Assembly (NCBI GenBank): GCA_014773175.1
Contig: VXCM01001269.1
Coordinates: 1-64,000, forward strand
From: Lucifuga dentata
Lineage: Eukaryota; Chordata; Actinopteri; Ophidiiformes; Bythitidae
Reading direction: 5' to 3'
DNA length: 64,000 bases
The notes under the pieces are model-generated. The model ran no database searches. It saw nothing but the letters and a program-made list of their open reading frames with translations, and was not told where the DNA came from. Made by a program: the position numbers and the translations under genes. Positions 51,301 to 61,187 of the stretch are shown piece after piece (position 1 is the stretch's first letter; each line of letters opens with the position of its first letter).

Positions 51301-53586
51301 GGAGAAGAGCCCAGTGCTGTCAGGGTTGATGTTGCCACTTTGCCGATCGTTTCTGTCTAACAGCTCGAAGGCTGAGAGCCTCTCCACAGAGAGAATCCCT
51401 AATCAAATTCCCTTTTATTCCTGCCTCCCTAAGCTCCTCACCCGGAATCACACTGCATTACAACACACTAACATATACCCACATCCTTCTCTCACATTTC
51501 TCTCTGTCTCACTCTGCCTGTCTTTCTCTTTTTTTTTTCCCCATTTCCCATTGCAGTTCCATCCCTCTCAGCCCATCTCATCGTTTCTTTCTTCAGTCCA
51601 CGTACAGCACCGTCTTAAGTCTAAATAAGAAAGGTAGAACTGTGGAAGAATTCCTTGTGCAGGTTAGTGTAGCTGTGATGAAAGGACATGGCGACAGAGG
51701 CCTATTAATAATGAAGCACAGGGGGCCCGAGCTGCAGTACTGAGAGAAGAGATGCAGGAAGGAATCATGACTGACTAGAGAGCCGGTTAAATATCAGAGG
51801 AAAGAGTGGGAGGAGGATACATGTAGAAAACAAGACATGGGCTTAAAACTTAAATTTACAAAATGAAGCAACAAAACAGAGAGATAAGACAGGAAGAGAA
51901 AGAGAATGGAACACCACCTCTTTTGCTTTGCATTACATTACTTACTAGAACCGGAAGGGGAACCAGCAATTGTGCCTGAAAGAGAATAAGAAAGGGAATA
52001 GGAGATGAAATCTTGTTTATTTATGCGTTCAGCTTGCCTAAAGACTTGACTCTGCCTAATTTATCAGACTCAGGTGGTAGAGAGGGCTTAAAAGCTGCTC
52101 TGCAAATAAAGGGTTTTCAATGTTCTGCTGTAATTATTGGATTTTTCCTTCCCTTCACTCCATCCAGTTAAAATGTTAACCTCTGCAACCTATCATCACT
52201 ACATTCACTACATCCCAAAAGGTATTCATAATAACCACTTTACCGTTTGCATTTCTATAATATGTTTTCCAGGTTCTATTACATATCGAAGCTTGACATG
52301 TATCTCTGAAGAGACTGAACTGCTTCATCTGTGCTGTGGTCATTTTCTGCTGCATCTCAATTGAGCAAGTTGCACACATTTTAAGTTTTAAATAACGCTA
52401 ATGGGAATCAGGAGTTTAAATGATGAGCTCTGACAAGGTGTGTGTCACTACTGACAACAGCCTCTGTGGTGTGTGTGGTTGTGGAGTATGTGTGTGTGTG
52501 TGGCTGTCTGTGTATCTCTGTCTGAATATTTGTGTGTTTGAAAGAGAAAACCCAGGGAACAGCTGCCCTAGATTATTATTTTATCATAGCTAGCTACGAT
52601 AGCTGGCTACACTTACCATGAGGATCCCCTCACACACACACACATATACACACACTCCCGATGTTACACATCTCTCTGATCTGCTCTTTGTACTGAGGTG
52701 ACGGCAACTCTTGAGATCTCAGTCTTCTATTTTTCTCTCAGCATCTCACTTTTTTTCTTTTCAACTCAACATATTGCTTTCTTGATTTTACACATTCATA
52801 GGAATGTTGGAGGAAGGAATAGGAATATAACATGAAATAACTGAATTCTTGTATTACATTCTTAAACTAAGGTCAAAGCTACTAAATGCTGTAATGATCT
52901 CTCAACACCTTAATTGAAGGATCAAGTTAAAAATTATTAAGAGATTAAGATTAAAAATGAGATGAAAATTAGTCATTTTTGGCTAAATCTGGCATATTTA
53001 CATTTTATTGTTTATTAATATGCATTATCCCAATCAAATAATTAAATACAAAAATGAATTTTATTGATCTTAAAAGATACTCTGGGGTTATTACACATTG
53101 TGCAAACTGTGAGATAACAGCAATTTTTAAATTTTACAGTATAATAAAATCTTAGTTTTAATCTGTCACACTGCAAAATCAAATTTGATGCATGTCAGAT
53201 TGTGCAATGAATGCCTGGTGAATCGTAGCGCTATGAAAAACAAGAAAAATTGTTTTCTCATGATTCCTACAGTTGTTAACTTTTGCCTGTCACAGCCCAA
53301 AATCACACAGTCTGTATAGAAGCTCAAAATTATCTATTAAAACACATTTTTTTCCCCATCAAACAAAACAGGACGGCACAGTAAGAAGAGATCAGCATGT
53401 CTTGGGAACGTACAGGTGTTGGGTGTCCCGTTGGGTGTTGGCAGGTAGGATCCGGCCTTCCAGGATTTTGCTTTGAAGCCTTTTTTACAGCGCTGGCAGT
53501 CCTGGCCTGTGGTGTTGTGTTCACACTGGCACTGGAGGTTCCCGTCCTGCAGCAGGCACTGGGAGGCATGGAGGTTACACTTACAC
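30999..53586 (-). CDS. ntng2: Netrin-G2-like gene, 3' part (LE1 to GPI signal)
   Basis: Netrin-G proteins are GPI-anchored neuronal surface proteins with a laminin N-terminal domain, three laminin-EGF modules and a C-terminal EGF-like module; netrin-G2 binds NGL-2 (LRRC4) across synapses. Constitutive exons, 5' to 3' on the minus strand: LE1 53586-53414, microexon 51975-51946, LE2 36284-36117, LE3 32421-32287, last 31222-30999. Candidate cassette exons between LE1 and LE2: 51054-49480, 44926-44454, 41237-41137, 40776-40664, 38858-38784. All junctions keep one frame. NTNG2 rather than NTNG1 is favoured by [24 protein letters not shown] and CDDCLP, where NTNG1 as I recall it has CECFG and CYCNPLGSIHD. 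The upstream exons lie beyond base 64,000. A duplicated ntng2a or ntng2b paralogue cannot be told apart here. Confidence 0.93.
32287..32421 (-). CDS. ntng2: ntng2 exon: laminin-EGF domain LE3
   Basis: 135 nt, phase 1 in (acceptor ctctcttccttcag) and out (donor gtgagt). It reads [34 protein letters not shown] and [11 protein letters not shown], the standard netrin-G LE3 with all eight Cys. Confidence 0.97.
33591..34207. mobile_element. Possible DNA transposon with GGTTTGGTTC ends
   Basis: The left end GGTTTGGTTCAGTTTCA matches the reverse complement of the right end, GGTTTGGTTCGGTTCAA, at 15 of 17 positions. The interior is partly GC-rich and has a 60-codon plus-strand frame with no recognisable product. 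No clear target duplication, so this could be a chance inverted repeat. Confidence 0.35.
35388..35848. mobile_element. RepA copy, diverged, in ntng2 intron
   Basis: Left end AAATGACCATACCAGTGG with TTTTGCAGGTTTGAGTC and a right end ATGCAAGATCACTGGTATGG. The middle shares TAAGATGGGTGTATCACCTG and TTTGGAAAATGGTTGTCAGT with other copies, then has extra unrelated sequence before the right end. Confidence 0.55.
35941..36080. repeat. CCACC/GGTGG minisatellite beside LE2 donor
   Basis: Simple CCA/CCACCCCCACC repeats interrupted by an N at 36010, with the same approximately 66-base stretch on both sides. Read on the ntng2 coding strand it is G-rich (GGTGGGGGTGGGCGTGG) and begins about 35 bases into the intron after LE2. 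Confidence 0.8.
36117..36284 (-). CDS. ntng2: ntng2 exon: laminin-EGF domain LE2
   Basis: 168 nt, phase 1 in and out. It opens after ttctcttctcttgcag and reads [36 protein letters not shown] and [19 protein letters not shown], nearly the mammalian netrin-G2 LE2. The donor that keeps frame into LE3 is TCG|gtcagt, a weak site with C at +3. A GGTGGTG/GGGTGGG-rich minisatellite lies about 35-175 bases into the intron. Confidence 0.96.
37008..37822. mobile_element. RepA copy with rearranged interior, in ntng2 intron
   Basis: Left end CAAGGACCATGCCATCC and right end GGTGGTGTGGTCGTTTAA. The interior carries the family's conserved blocks in the opposite orientation to the 7.5 and 12 kb copies (for example CACCGGGGAATATAGTCCC), so the core is inverted relative to the window. 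About 200 bp of additional sequence lies at 37,490-37,720. Confidence 0.65.
38784..38858 (-). CDS. ntng2: Candidate ntng2 cassette exon, 75 nt
   Basis: Phase 1 in and out, with acceptor attccttcgttcttgaag and donor AAAG|gtaagaa. It reads [20 protein letters not shown] then DDFK. Unlike the other cassettes it is a balanced, globular-looking sequence. Joined to LE2 it gives FKDCECYG. Symmetric phase means it can be skipped without changing frame. No family recognised. Confidence 0.6.
40664..40776 (-). CDS. ntng2: Candidate ntng2 cassette exon, acidic, 113 nt
   Basis: Phase 2 in (acceptor ttgtgctgcccccaag) and phase 1 out (donor AAG|gtagaa). It reads [20 protein letters not shown], then [17 protein letters not shown]. 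The composition resembles the big acidic exon and the phases chain with both neighbours. The donor is moderate. Another frame is also open, so the call rests on phase agreement. Confidence 0.55.
41137..41237 (-). CDS. ntng2: Candidate ntng2 cassette exon, charged, 101 nt
   Basis: Phase 0 in (acceptor tgacagaggaacag) and phase 2 out (donor gtatgt). It reads [20 protein letters not shown], then [13 protein letters not shown]. The phase matches the end of the 473-nt exon upstream and the start of the next exon downstream. An alternative acceptor 8 bases earlier would change the entering phase. Charged, low-complexity, no known domain. Confidence 0.55.
42375..42475. other. Assembly gap, 101 Ns
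   Basis: Run of N in an ntng2 intron, with C-rich sequence on both sides that may have blocked sequencing. Confidence 0.99.
42678..42715. repeat. (CA)n microsatellite in ntng2 intron
   Basis: Uninterrupted AC dinucleotides. A GT-rich tract with a GAGAGA tail lies close by at about 42,950-43,010. Confidence 0.95.
43386..44161. mobile_element. hAT-like element with CAGTGTTTCCCA ends
   Basis: The left end CAGTGTTTCCCATAC and the reverse complement of the right end, CAGTGTTTCCCAATTTAC, form short inverted repeats typical of hAT elements. No clean 8-bp target duplication is seen. The inside holds a long T run broken by an N at 43639, an exact duplication of about 65 bases across the N at 43919, and an N at 44117. 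Sits in an ntng2 intron. Confidence 0.6.
44454..44926 (-). CDS. ntng2: Candidate ntng2 cassette exon: Ser/Thr/Pro/Glu-rich stalk
   Basis: 473 nt, phase 1 in (acceptor acacactccaccag) and phase 0 out at a consensus donor AAG|gtaagt. The open frame reads [17 protein letters not shown], then [37 protein letters not shown], and ends [10 protein letters not shown]. It is rich in Ser, Thr, Pro and Glu with loose repeats around D/ESVxxxxVT. This looks like an extended, probably O-glycosylated stalk. One other acceptor lies a few bases downstream (ccaaactcag), so the 5' edge is uncertain. No similarity I can name. Confidence 0.66.
45435..46022. mobile_element. RepA copy in ntng2 intron
   Basis: Left end TTAAAGGACCATATCGGTG, internal GGGACCCCGCCAGGACTATA and GGAGACATACATTTTCTG, right end CTCACACATGCAAAACC followed by a decayed terminus. 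A long A run lies near 45,765-45,780. Confidence 0.65.
48338..48382. repeat. (CA)n microsatellite in ntng2 intron
   Basis: About 22 CA units. A long A run with an N at 48474 follows within 100 bases. Confidence 0.95.
49480..51054 (-). CDS. ntng2: Candidate ntng2 cassette exon: giant acidic repeat
   Basis: A 1,575-nt block, phase 1 in and phase 1 out. The acceptor is ctttaccactcctgaag and the donor CAGG|GTGAGG. It starts [18 protein letters not shown] and soon becomes a degenerate repeat of about eight residues, consensus ETEGEDEA (24-nt unit GAAACAGAGGGTGAGGATGAAGCT). The frame matches at both ends, but two indels shift the acidic reading: a missing 4 bases near 50,370 and a missing 2 bases near 49,885. 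Together they are a whole number of codons. Read straight through, the stretch between them is Lys/Gln/Arg-rich and ends at a TAA near 49,910. No known domain. It could be a real cassette with assembly errors, a decayed exon, or a chance purine-rich repeat; the matched phases and splice sites favour an exon. Confidence 0.62.
51946..51975 (-). CDS. ntng2: ntng2 30-nt microexon completing LE1
   Basis: Bounded by a strong acceptor (tattctctttcag) and a strong donor (gtaagt). It enters and leaves in phase 1 and is exactly 30 nt. Its first two bases GC join the T from LE1 to give the final Cys, then TIAGSPSGS. Spliced straight to LE2 it gives GSNCECYG, the same layout as the short linker before CECYG in mammalian netrin-Gs. 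Position, phase and the restored Cys make it very likely constitutive. Confidence 0.92.
53414..53586 (-). CDS. ntng2: ntng2 exon: laminin-EGF domain LE1
   Basis: 173 nt, entering in phase 2 after acceptor tcctcctcccag and leaving in phase 1 at donor gtacgt. It reads [10 protein letters not shown], then [20 protein letters not shown] and [17 protein letters not shown]. The Cys spacing and the Asn-Thr-Thr-Gly motif match netrin-G LE1. The last Cys codon is split: T here and GC in the next exon. This is the most 5' ntng2 exon in the window. Confidence 0.96.
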
Positions 53587-53883
53587 CTGGGAGGAGGAGA
53601 GGACAGAAAGACAACGCAGTTGAGATGAGATGTATATCCATAATGTGTGTGTGTGTGTGTGTGGGTGCATGTGAGAAAGCTAAAGAGAATGAGTCTCCTG
53701 GTGGCTCTACATATGGCACTAGGTTAAGGTATAGCTTGTAAACAGCTTCTAGCTTTAAGTGCCGTGTTGATTTATGAAAGGAACATTTTGTCCTGTGAAA
53801 ACCATGTATCTCTAAACATTAACCATTCAGGAACTAAGAAAAACAAGCAAATGACAATGTATTTTGAGATAATTGAGTGAGCT

Positions 53884-54401
53884 TTAAAGGACCATGCTGT
53901 GATTTTGCATGTTTGAGCCCAATAAATACTACCCGCATACATGTTATGTTACTGCCAACTATTTTCCAAAACACATTACTGGAGCAGTAAGTTTTGGAAT
54001 TTTTCCAGTACGCTATTAAAACCAACTTGAAAATAGCTTGAGATAGGTAACCCATCATCATCAAGTGAACCACGTGTAATTATTATTTCTTTGTAACTGA
54101 TCCAACGCGGCTATATGGAAGATAATGTATGTCTATGCCAGGGAGTATAGTCCCAGGAGAAGACTGCCTTAAGAAATTGATTGCCTTCTACAATCATTCA
54201 TAAGTGTTAGCGGGCAAAACATTAAATTTTAGGGCGGATGTGTCACCTGAACATTTGATTTTGAAAGATTAAGGCATTTGGAAAAATAACATGAAAACTA
54301 TAATACCGTCTTACGTTTTGGAAAATGGTTGGCAGTAATGTAGCATATGTGGATAGCATTTTTGGGCTCAAACATGCAAAATCACTGGTATGATCCTTTA
54401 A
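53884..54401. mobile_element. RepA copy in ntng2 intron
   Basis: Left end TTTAAAGGACCATGCTGTG, right end ACTGGTATGATCCTTTAAA. The core is in the inverted orientation (GGGAGTATAGTCCC). About 518 bp. Confidence 0.68.
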
Positions 54402-57400
54402 AGGGTTTCTATAAACCTAACAGGTAGTCTTTGTACAAAAATTGTTTCTTTTGTCAGCAGAAGCTGTAAAGTATGCAATGTGCTTATAAGGGGAAATGGA
54501 ACAGGAAGAAGAACTTATGTTTAAGAATAACTTTCTCTGTTGTGTGTTTATGTTGCAGGAGAAAGGGATGGCATGATATGCTTGTGCACCTGTACATAAA
54601 CCTGAGAAACCAGACAGCAGAACTGAGGCTTAAAACACAGAAATATGATATAAAACGTCCTCAGAATTTACTGGCTAACAATGCATTTACATTATATTAG
54701 TTACTATACGTCTTTGTGGTCGCATTTGAACCCAGAGAGCCTTTTCAGTTTTTAATAGATTGATAAAATCAATTTATTTTTTACAATTACTGAATGTTAC
54801 ATTTGGAGAGTCTGAATGTGTTTGTGCATGTTGTGGATGTGCGAGTTCCTAATATCAGCAGGGGGCAGGGCCCAGGTGGGTGATCCAGAGGTTGAAGTTC
54901 TGATTAGAAGGAAATGAGGATCTTAAGGACACTCGACCGATACAGCTTTAAATTACAGCCTTTTCCAGATGAACGACTGGACTCCAATCCAGTTTGTTCC
55001 ACTGGAGTGAACAGCTATCCGTCTACATCAAATATTCAAAGAATGGCCCAGTATGTTGGTGAGATGACTGCCTCAATCTTCTGTCCTCGCTCGCATCTGC
55101 GGCAGTTTGGGCTTTCTGCTGTTGGCCTACCAACCTCAACACTAGTCTTATGAAATTAACATACAGAATGATGTATACAACATACATTAAGCCTCGGCAG
55201 GAAACGCTGAAAGCCGGTCATGATGAGTTGTGCTGCGTATCGCATTGTTGTTTGCAGGCCTATAAATTCCCCGCTCCTCTCTTTGATCACCTGACAGGAC
55301 ATGGACGGGAGAATCCATCCAGCGACAAGGCCTTCTTTCCTGCGTGCGTTCTGAAGGACGCGAGCTGTCCGGTTAACGAAGAGGGAAATTGAACATCTCT
55401 TTTTCATGGAGGAAATAGTACACTTGTGAAAGAGAGAGTGATGTGTGTGTGTGTGTGTGTGTGTGTTCCACTTCTTTTTTGACTCTGATGCATTTGTCTG
55501 AGAGAGGCGACGGATGACAGACAACAGATGAGAGAAAGCACAGGCAATGTGGCTAATGCCTGTGTTGGGTGACTGACAGCAGCAAACATATCGCCGCTTC
55601 TCATCTTCTACATCTTTGGCGATAAATCTCATCTATCACTTTTGTACGGTGGAAACAGAGCTGAGTGCAGGATCCAGGACTTGAAGTTTAAAATCAATAC
55701 TAAGGGCCGGAGTGATTGTCTAGTTATACTACTGGGCAGTTTGTCTTGAAGGCTTAATAGCTGCAGCGCAGTAGAGGAAATGGTCTCCTTGTCAATTAGA
55801 GGAAGGTTATCAGAAAAACTTACATATCCTGACATTAAAGCCCGTATAAGTAGATGTGGATCTATATATTTAACTTGACAAAATGTCGTTTGCTTCCTCT
55901 GAACTACTTTTATGTTCCTCCTCGCATATACACATGCAGAATTTTAATACTCAACAGATTCATCTTCACCTTGATGATTGTCCATTTTCGAATATTTTCT
56001 AAGAGCCTTGCTTATGAATTGTTAATTTAAAACAAAAAATAGGAAAGACATGGAGCCGCACAGTCTTGCAGGTCAAAACTTTGCAGACACTCAATCCCCT
56101 TGACCTGATTTTCTGACTCCTGCCACATAATACAGCCCAGAAAGACCAGAGTACTTCCAGCCTCACACTCCTTCCGCATGACTGATGTGACACTCTGACT
56201 TTTCAAGCACAATGTCTCTTTTGCTTGCACCGTTTCTCTCACTTTTGGATGACAGCTTGCACTGGGATTTCTCCCATTCCCTTATCTTTGGTCCCTCCAC
56301 AAACACAAATAATATATGTGCACAATCATATGTTAATGTGCAAGATGTCTGCCTTCACTGTGAAGTCATCAAAGCAGGAGCAGCAGCAGCTCGTAGGAAA
56401 AGAAGTTAAGACGGACAGCTGGATCCATGACTGCATGTCTGTTTACTTTGAGAGAGGAGATGAAAAGAGATTTAAAAAAGACAAAGGAAGGCAAGAGGAG
56501 GAGCGAGAACAGGAGTGTAGAAACATAGGAACACAAAGAATAAGATGTAAAAGTAATGCAGAAGACAGGGTGGTGCTTTAATTACCTGGTCTAATAGTAG
56601 GTTAATAATTCAGTTTAATAATCTGTTCCCCCATGTTGTACATGTATGCATTTATTGGAGCGTAACATCGTAGACTCTGCATACCTACATACAGTGTTCA
56701 TACGTGTTTTTATGATCTAATCAATGATCTGCTGATCTAACACAGATCTGGTAATTGTGCCTCTATCTGGCTGCATCTCTCTGCATTCTTCTTGCAGTCT
56801 TTCTGTGAAGTAGACTCGGCCCTGTGTCTTTAATGATTCGAGGAATGCCTGTTTTAGACAGCAGAGATGCAGCAATTAGGGGAATAAATAAGAAGAAAGA
56901 TAAACAAACATCAAGGGGGAGTCATGGGGTGGCAAAGCCTGAGAAAGCAGCTGGAAGCGGCAGTTAATGGGGCTTTATCTGTCTCTTTACTGTAGTCAAC
57001 GCCTATTCCGCTCCTCCTCTCCGGGGACACAACACTCCCTCTCTCTTATTTTCTCTTTTTGCACTCTCCTCCTACTGTATTTTCCCCTTTTCTTCCAAAA
57101 TTTCATCTTTCCATTTCACTCTTCCAGCCTTTGAATTGACTAGTGACGCTCCCATTGCTTCTATCTTTCACACTCATCTTCTTATTTGATTCTATACTTT
57201 GCCCTCCGTCTCACTTTCCTCTCACGTCGGTCTATGAAGCTTTACCCCTTTAGCTCTTTTGCTTCTGCCCATTGCACCAGTGCTCATTGAAGAGTGTACT
57301 GGTTAAATTGGGTTGTGCGTGAGAGGAGTGGGCGGAGGAGGAAATGAGAGTAGGGGCACTTATGTCAAACCCTGACGATCTGCCTTTCTCTCTGACTAAA

Positions 57401-57782
57401 GTAGCGCTAGGAGGAGGGGGAGGAGGGGTNAACCCTGACGATCTGCCTTTCTCTCTGACTAAAGTAGCGCTAGGAGGAGGGGGAGGAGGGGTCCACATTG
57501 ACGTGCTCTAACCTGTGATGACAGTCCGCATCGATGCGGCTCTGACCCAGCAGGAGATCTCCCTCCTGTTCTCCCTGTGTTCGATCAGCCGTCACCGAGA
57601 AGGCCTGCTCGGCGCTCACAACAGCTTCCTCCCTTGATACCGCAAACACAACAAGCTAAGAGTACTTGCTGGAGTAATATAGCGGAATTAGAGCCTGATG
57701 AGCAATGGAGCATTAATGGTTTTGTCAGAGAGAAGCTCTTTACTCTCACACCACGACTAACTAGAGGTACTCAACTCAACTT

Positions 57783-58050
57783 TACTTTAAGGACCTTACT
57801 GGTGGTTTTGCAAGTTTGAACCCAATAAATACTACCGGCGCACATGTCACATTACTGCCAGCCAGTTTTCAACTCATATTTTAGTTTATTTTTAGGTGCT
57901 AACACTTACGTCTGAATGTAGAAGGCGCAATGGGTTTAATTTCTCAGTAAAAGCAGTTTTCTCCTGGGACTACCTTCTCTGATGGAGACATACATTTTCT
58001 TCTGTGCAGCTCCGTGTTGGACTAGTTAAATTAAGTAACTTCAACAAAAA
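57783..58050. mobile_element. RepA fragment, left half only
   Basis: Starts TTTAAGGACCTTACTGGTGG with TTTTGCAAGTTTGAACCC, continues through GGGACTACCTTCTCTGATGG and GGAGACATACATTTTCTTC, then stops matching. No right terminus is found, so it is truncated. Confidence 0.5.
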
Positions 58051-58266
58051 CATAAGAAAATAAGCTCAAATCAAAAACTAAGTGTTCAGGGCAGTTCAGG
58101 AACTATGGGTTTGGATTACTGGATGGCTTTGGATTTCTATAAGCACAAACTTCAAGTTTACTCCCTCTACATTATACATGATAAAAACAAATGAGGGAAA
58201 TAACATAAGCATAATGTTTGCAGTTTAGAGCATTTGAAAATACCAATTTCAAAGAAAACTATAGTA

Positions 58267-58741
58267 CAGGGGTACTCAAATACAAATGTTAAAAGTCCAC
58301 AAAGAAAGTTTTCAATAAGACAAAGGTCCGTTTATTAAGCCCGACCAGGAAAAGTCCCACCTCTCCCGATCCTACTCTGAGTCAAGCTAACAATGAGCCC
58401 AATGCTGTGTCATCCCATTGTTGTCATGGAAATGATGGGACGCTGAATGTGATTGGACCAAACAAAAGCAGAGTAGACATTCTCACACAGACAATGGAGC
58501 AGTCAGACATTCGGACAGCTGCTTGCAGTGGAGAAAGTGGAGAATTTTGACTCGTTGCATCGCAGCGATGTCTCACAGATAATACAAATAATACATATGA
58601 NGAGAATTTTGACTCGTTGCATCGCAGCGATGTCTCACAGATAATACAAATAATACATATGAAAAGTAGAATTTGCTCAGTCCAGAGACAGTTGTGGTTC
58701 AGACTGGATCTGGACCAGAGTCCCTACTTTGAAGATGACTG
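58267..58741. mobile_element. Short hAT element with 8-bp target duplication
   Basis: Begins CAGGGGTACTCAAAT, a common hAT end in fish. It ends, on the reverse strand, CAGTCATCTTCAAAGTAGGG. The 8-mer CTATAGTA flanks it on both sides (58259-58266 and 58742-58749). About 475 bp with no coding potential. An N at 58601 separates two exact copies of a stretch, likely an assembly join. Confidence 0.75.
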
Positions 58742-60177
58742 CTATAGTATGTATTTGTTACATGCCTCAAGGGCTTAAATGAAGAGGAAAAAGCAGGTGG
58801 TTTACATTCCAAATTTCCAGAGTTATTTAGAATTGCATAATACTATAAGGTTTTCTTGTTATTTTCTCCAGCCACTGCTGTATAGATTTATGAGTTAGAG
58901 TCACTATTTTTCTTTTTTATTCATCCTTTGGCTCACTCTATCCAAACATTAGGTGTGACTGTAAATTAAGATGTGATTGGATCGTATTACAGACCAACTG
59001 AGAGCAATGCAGCATGATGAAGGGCAGCATGTAGAAAAGCCCAGTGTGCAGCCCAAGCTAGGCGCAAAGCAGCCAAGTGAGGAGTGGGAGTTACTCAATG
59101 CTGGATCATTGATCAGCAGCACGCCTTATTGGCTTCTCCTGAAGTCTTTATCACCGCGGCCCCTCCCACTTCCTTCCCCTCTTCGCCTCGTAAATTCACT
59201 GCAGCTAATTGGACATGACTGCGTTTATGTTCCCGCTTCATAAATTTCTTTCTCTGAAGGGAGAGGATCGATTTTCCCGGAGTGTAGCCTCCCGAAGCGT
59301 GGAGCGTATGAGTGTCTTCAAATGTTCTCTCTCTCTCTCTCTCTCATCCCGCCTTGCCTTTTTTCCCTGCATCTGTCCTTTCTCTTTGTCTTTCACATGC
59401 GCACGCCATCCCTCTCCCTCCCCCCAAGGCTGAACAGGTAATCTATGACTGACCTCCCATACAATGATGTGATGAGTAGGAATTAAGCGGGGCCTCTATT
59501 CATGAACACAATAGTTTTTTTTTTTTTTTTTNTTTTTTTTTTTTTTTTGCACATTTCTATCAACCTCTCTCATTCTCTCAGATTAATAATGGACTGGTGA
59601 AACAAATTCCATCCAAAGCACATTATCTGTCGTCGTTGCCTAATGAGACTCACTGACAGCGACAGACCACCTGTTTCAATCCTTTCTTACTGTTTTTCTC
59701 ACCTCCCCCCCTTCTATCTCTCACTAGCTTTCCATTTCACTTTTGCGATATCTTTTGGGATATCCCAAAAGCCATCTAAGGGTGACAAACACTTTCTACA
59801 GGAACATCTGAAGAAGTGAGGGACAGGCCTAAGGGACTGCATGTTTAGGGTGAGGCTCCCATTCTCTGTACTCAATAAAAAGGTTCCGTGTTAAAGGTTC
59901 ACTGAATGCCTTTGGCCTTGAAAGAAAAAAAAAAAGGGAGTAAAATCGCCAGCTATGACATCATCAGTTGTTTAAAACACTGGAATGACCTTGATTGCCT
60001 TTGTGATCCACACCGTTTCCATCTGTGTTTGTATGCGAGTCTCTACTGTGCCACGTGTGGTCATCAGTGACCTCCCTTGTGTGTATGTGCGATGATTCAT
60101 TATAAAACCTCAGTGTGTGTGCTGTTAAAGAGTTTGTCGGCGATAATGCACATGGATTCTGCATTTTGATTCAGAAT

Positions 60178-60275
60178 GAGAGAGAGAGAGAGAGAGAGAG
60201 AGACGGAGACANCATGGATTCTGCATTTTGATTCAGAATGAGAGAGAGAGAGAGAGAGAGAGAGACGGAGACAGA
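60178..60275. repeat. (GA)n microsatellite, duplicated across an N
   Basis: Two copies of a GA tract with the same flanks (GGATTCTGCATTTTGATTCA) lie either side of the N at 60212. Likely a single locus duplicated by the assembly. Confidence 0.9.
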
Positions 60276-61108
60276 GATAGAGGCTGTGTACTGTATGTGT
60301 GATGGAGTGTACTCGAGTAAATTATTTACACAGGATACAGTAAATGGCTGTTTCGTGCTTTGCTCGCTGGCCGCGTTGGGTCGTGTCGAGCGGAGCAGGC
60401 AGAGTTAGGCCCACTTTCAGCTACCTGCTCTCTAACATATGCATGTAACTAAATAATGGAACTTGGGCACATCCTGTTCTCCCATCCAGACCTCAGAGGA
60501 CTATTCTCATGAGTACAGGAACAGCAGAGACTGTGCGTAGGAGAATGTGTGTGTATCTGTGTATGAAAAAGAGCTACGATATTCTGGAGCAGTTCAGGTG
60601 TGGGTCACATGCCAGCTGTGTTAAATATACTTTTTGCTGACCTTTCAACTGGCAGGGGTAATTAATATCGAGCTTTCATGGGATTTTATCACCCTGGCTG
60701 TTTTCAAGTGACACAGAATCAGGAACAATTTGTTAATAACTTTCTCTCACCTAAGCAGCAAGTGTAATGCGCCGTACAGACTTCAGATATTATTGTCTTA
60801 AAAAAAAATAACTGTGATGGGTGACCCTTCATAATTTCTCCACCCCAAGACATATTTTACTAGCATTTGGCACTTGGCAGGTGGTAATTGAAGAGCTGGC
60901 ATGTCGGTNCCCCAAGACATATTTTACTAGCATTTGGCACTTGGCAGGTGGTAATTGAAGAGCTGGCATGTCGGTGTTGTAATATTCATGTCGTATGATG
61001 CAGCATGAATGATGCAGCATGGCTGACACCTGTCCTCTTTAAACAGCCATGTCACTGCATCTTAAGGCTTCTTCCATTCTGAGAGTCAGGCGGGGTCAAA
61101 CTGCCCCC

Positions 61109-61187
61109 NNNNNNNNNNNNNNNNNNNNNNNNNNNNNNNNNNNNNNNNNNNNNNNNNNNNNNNNNNNNNNNNNNNNNNNNNNNNNNN
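61109..61187. other. Assembly gap, 79 Ns
   Basis: Run of N in the ntng2 intron upstream of LE1, preceded by a short C run. Confidence 0.99.
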
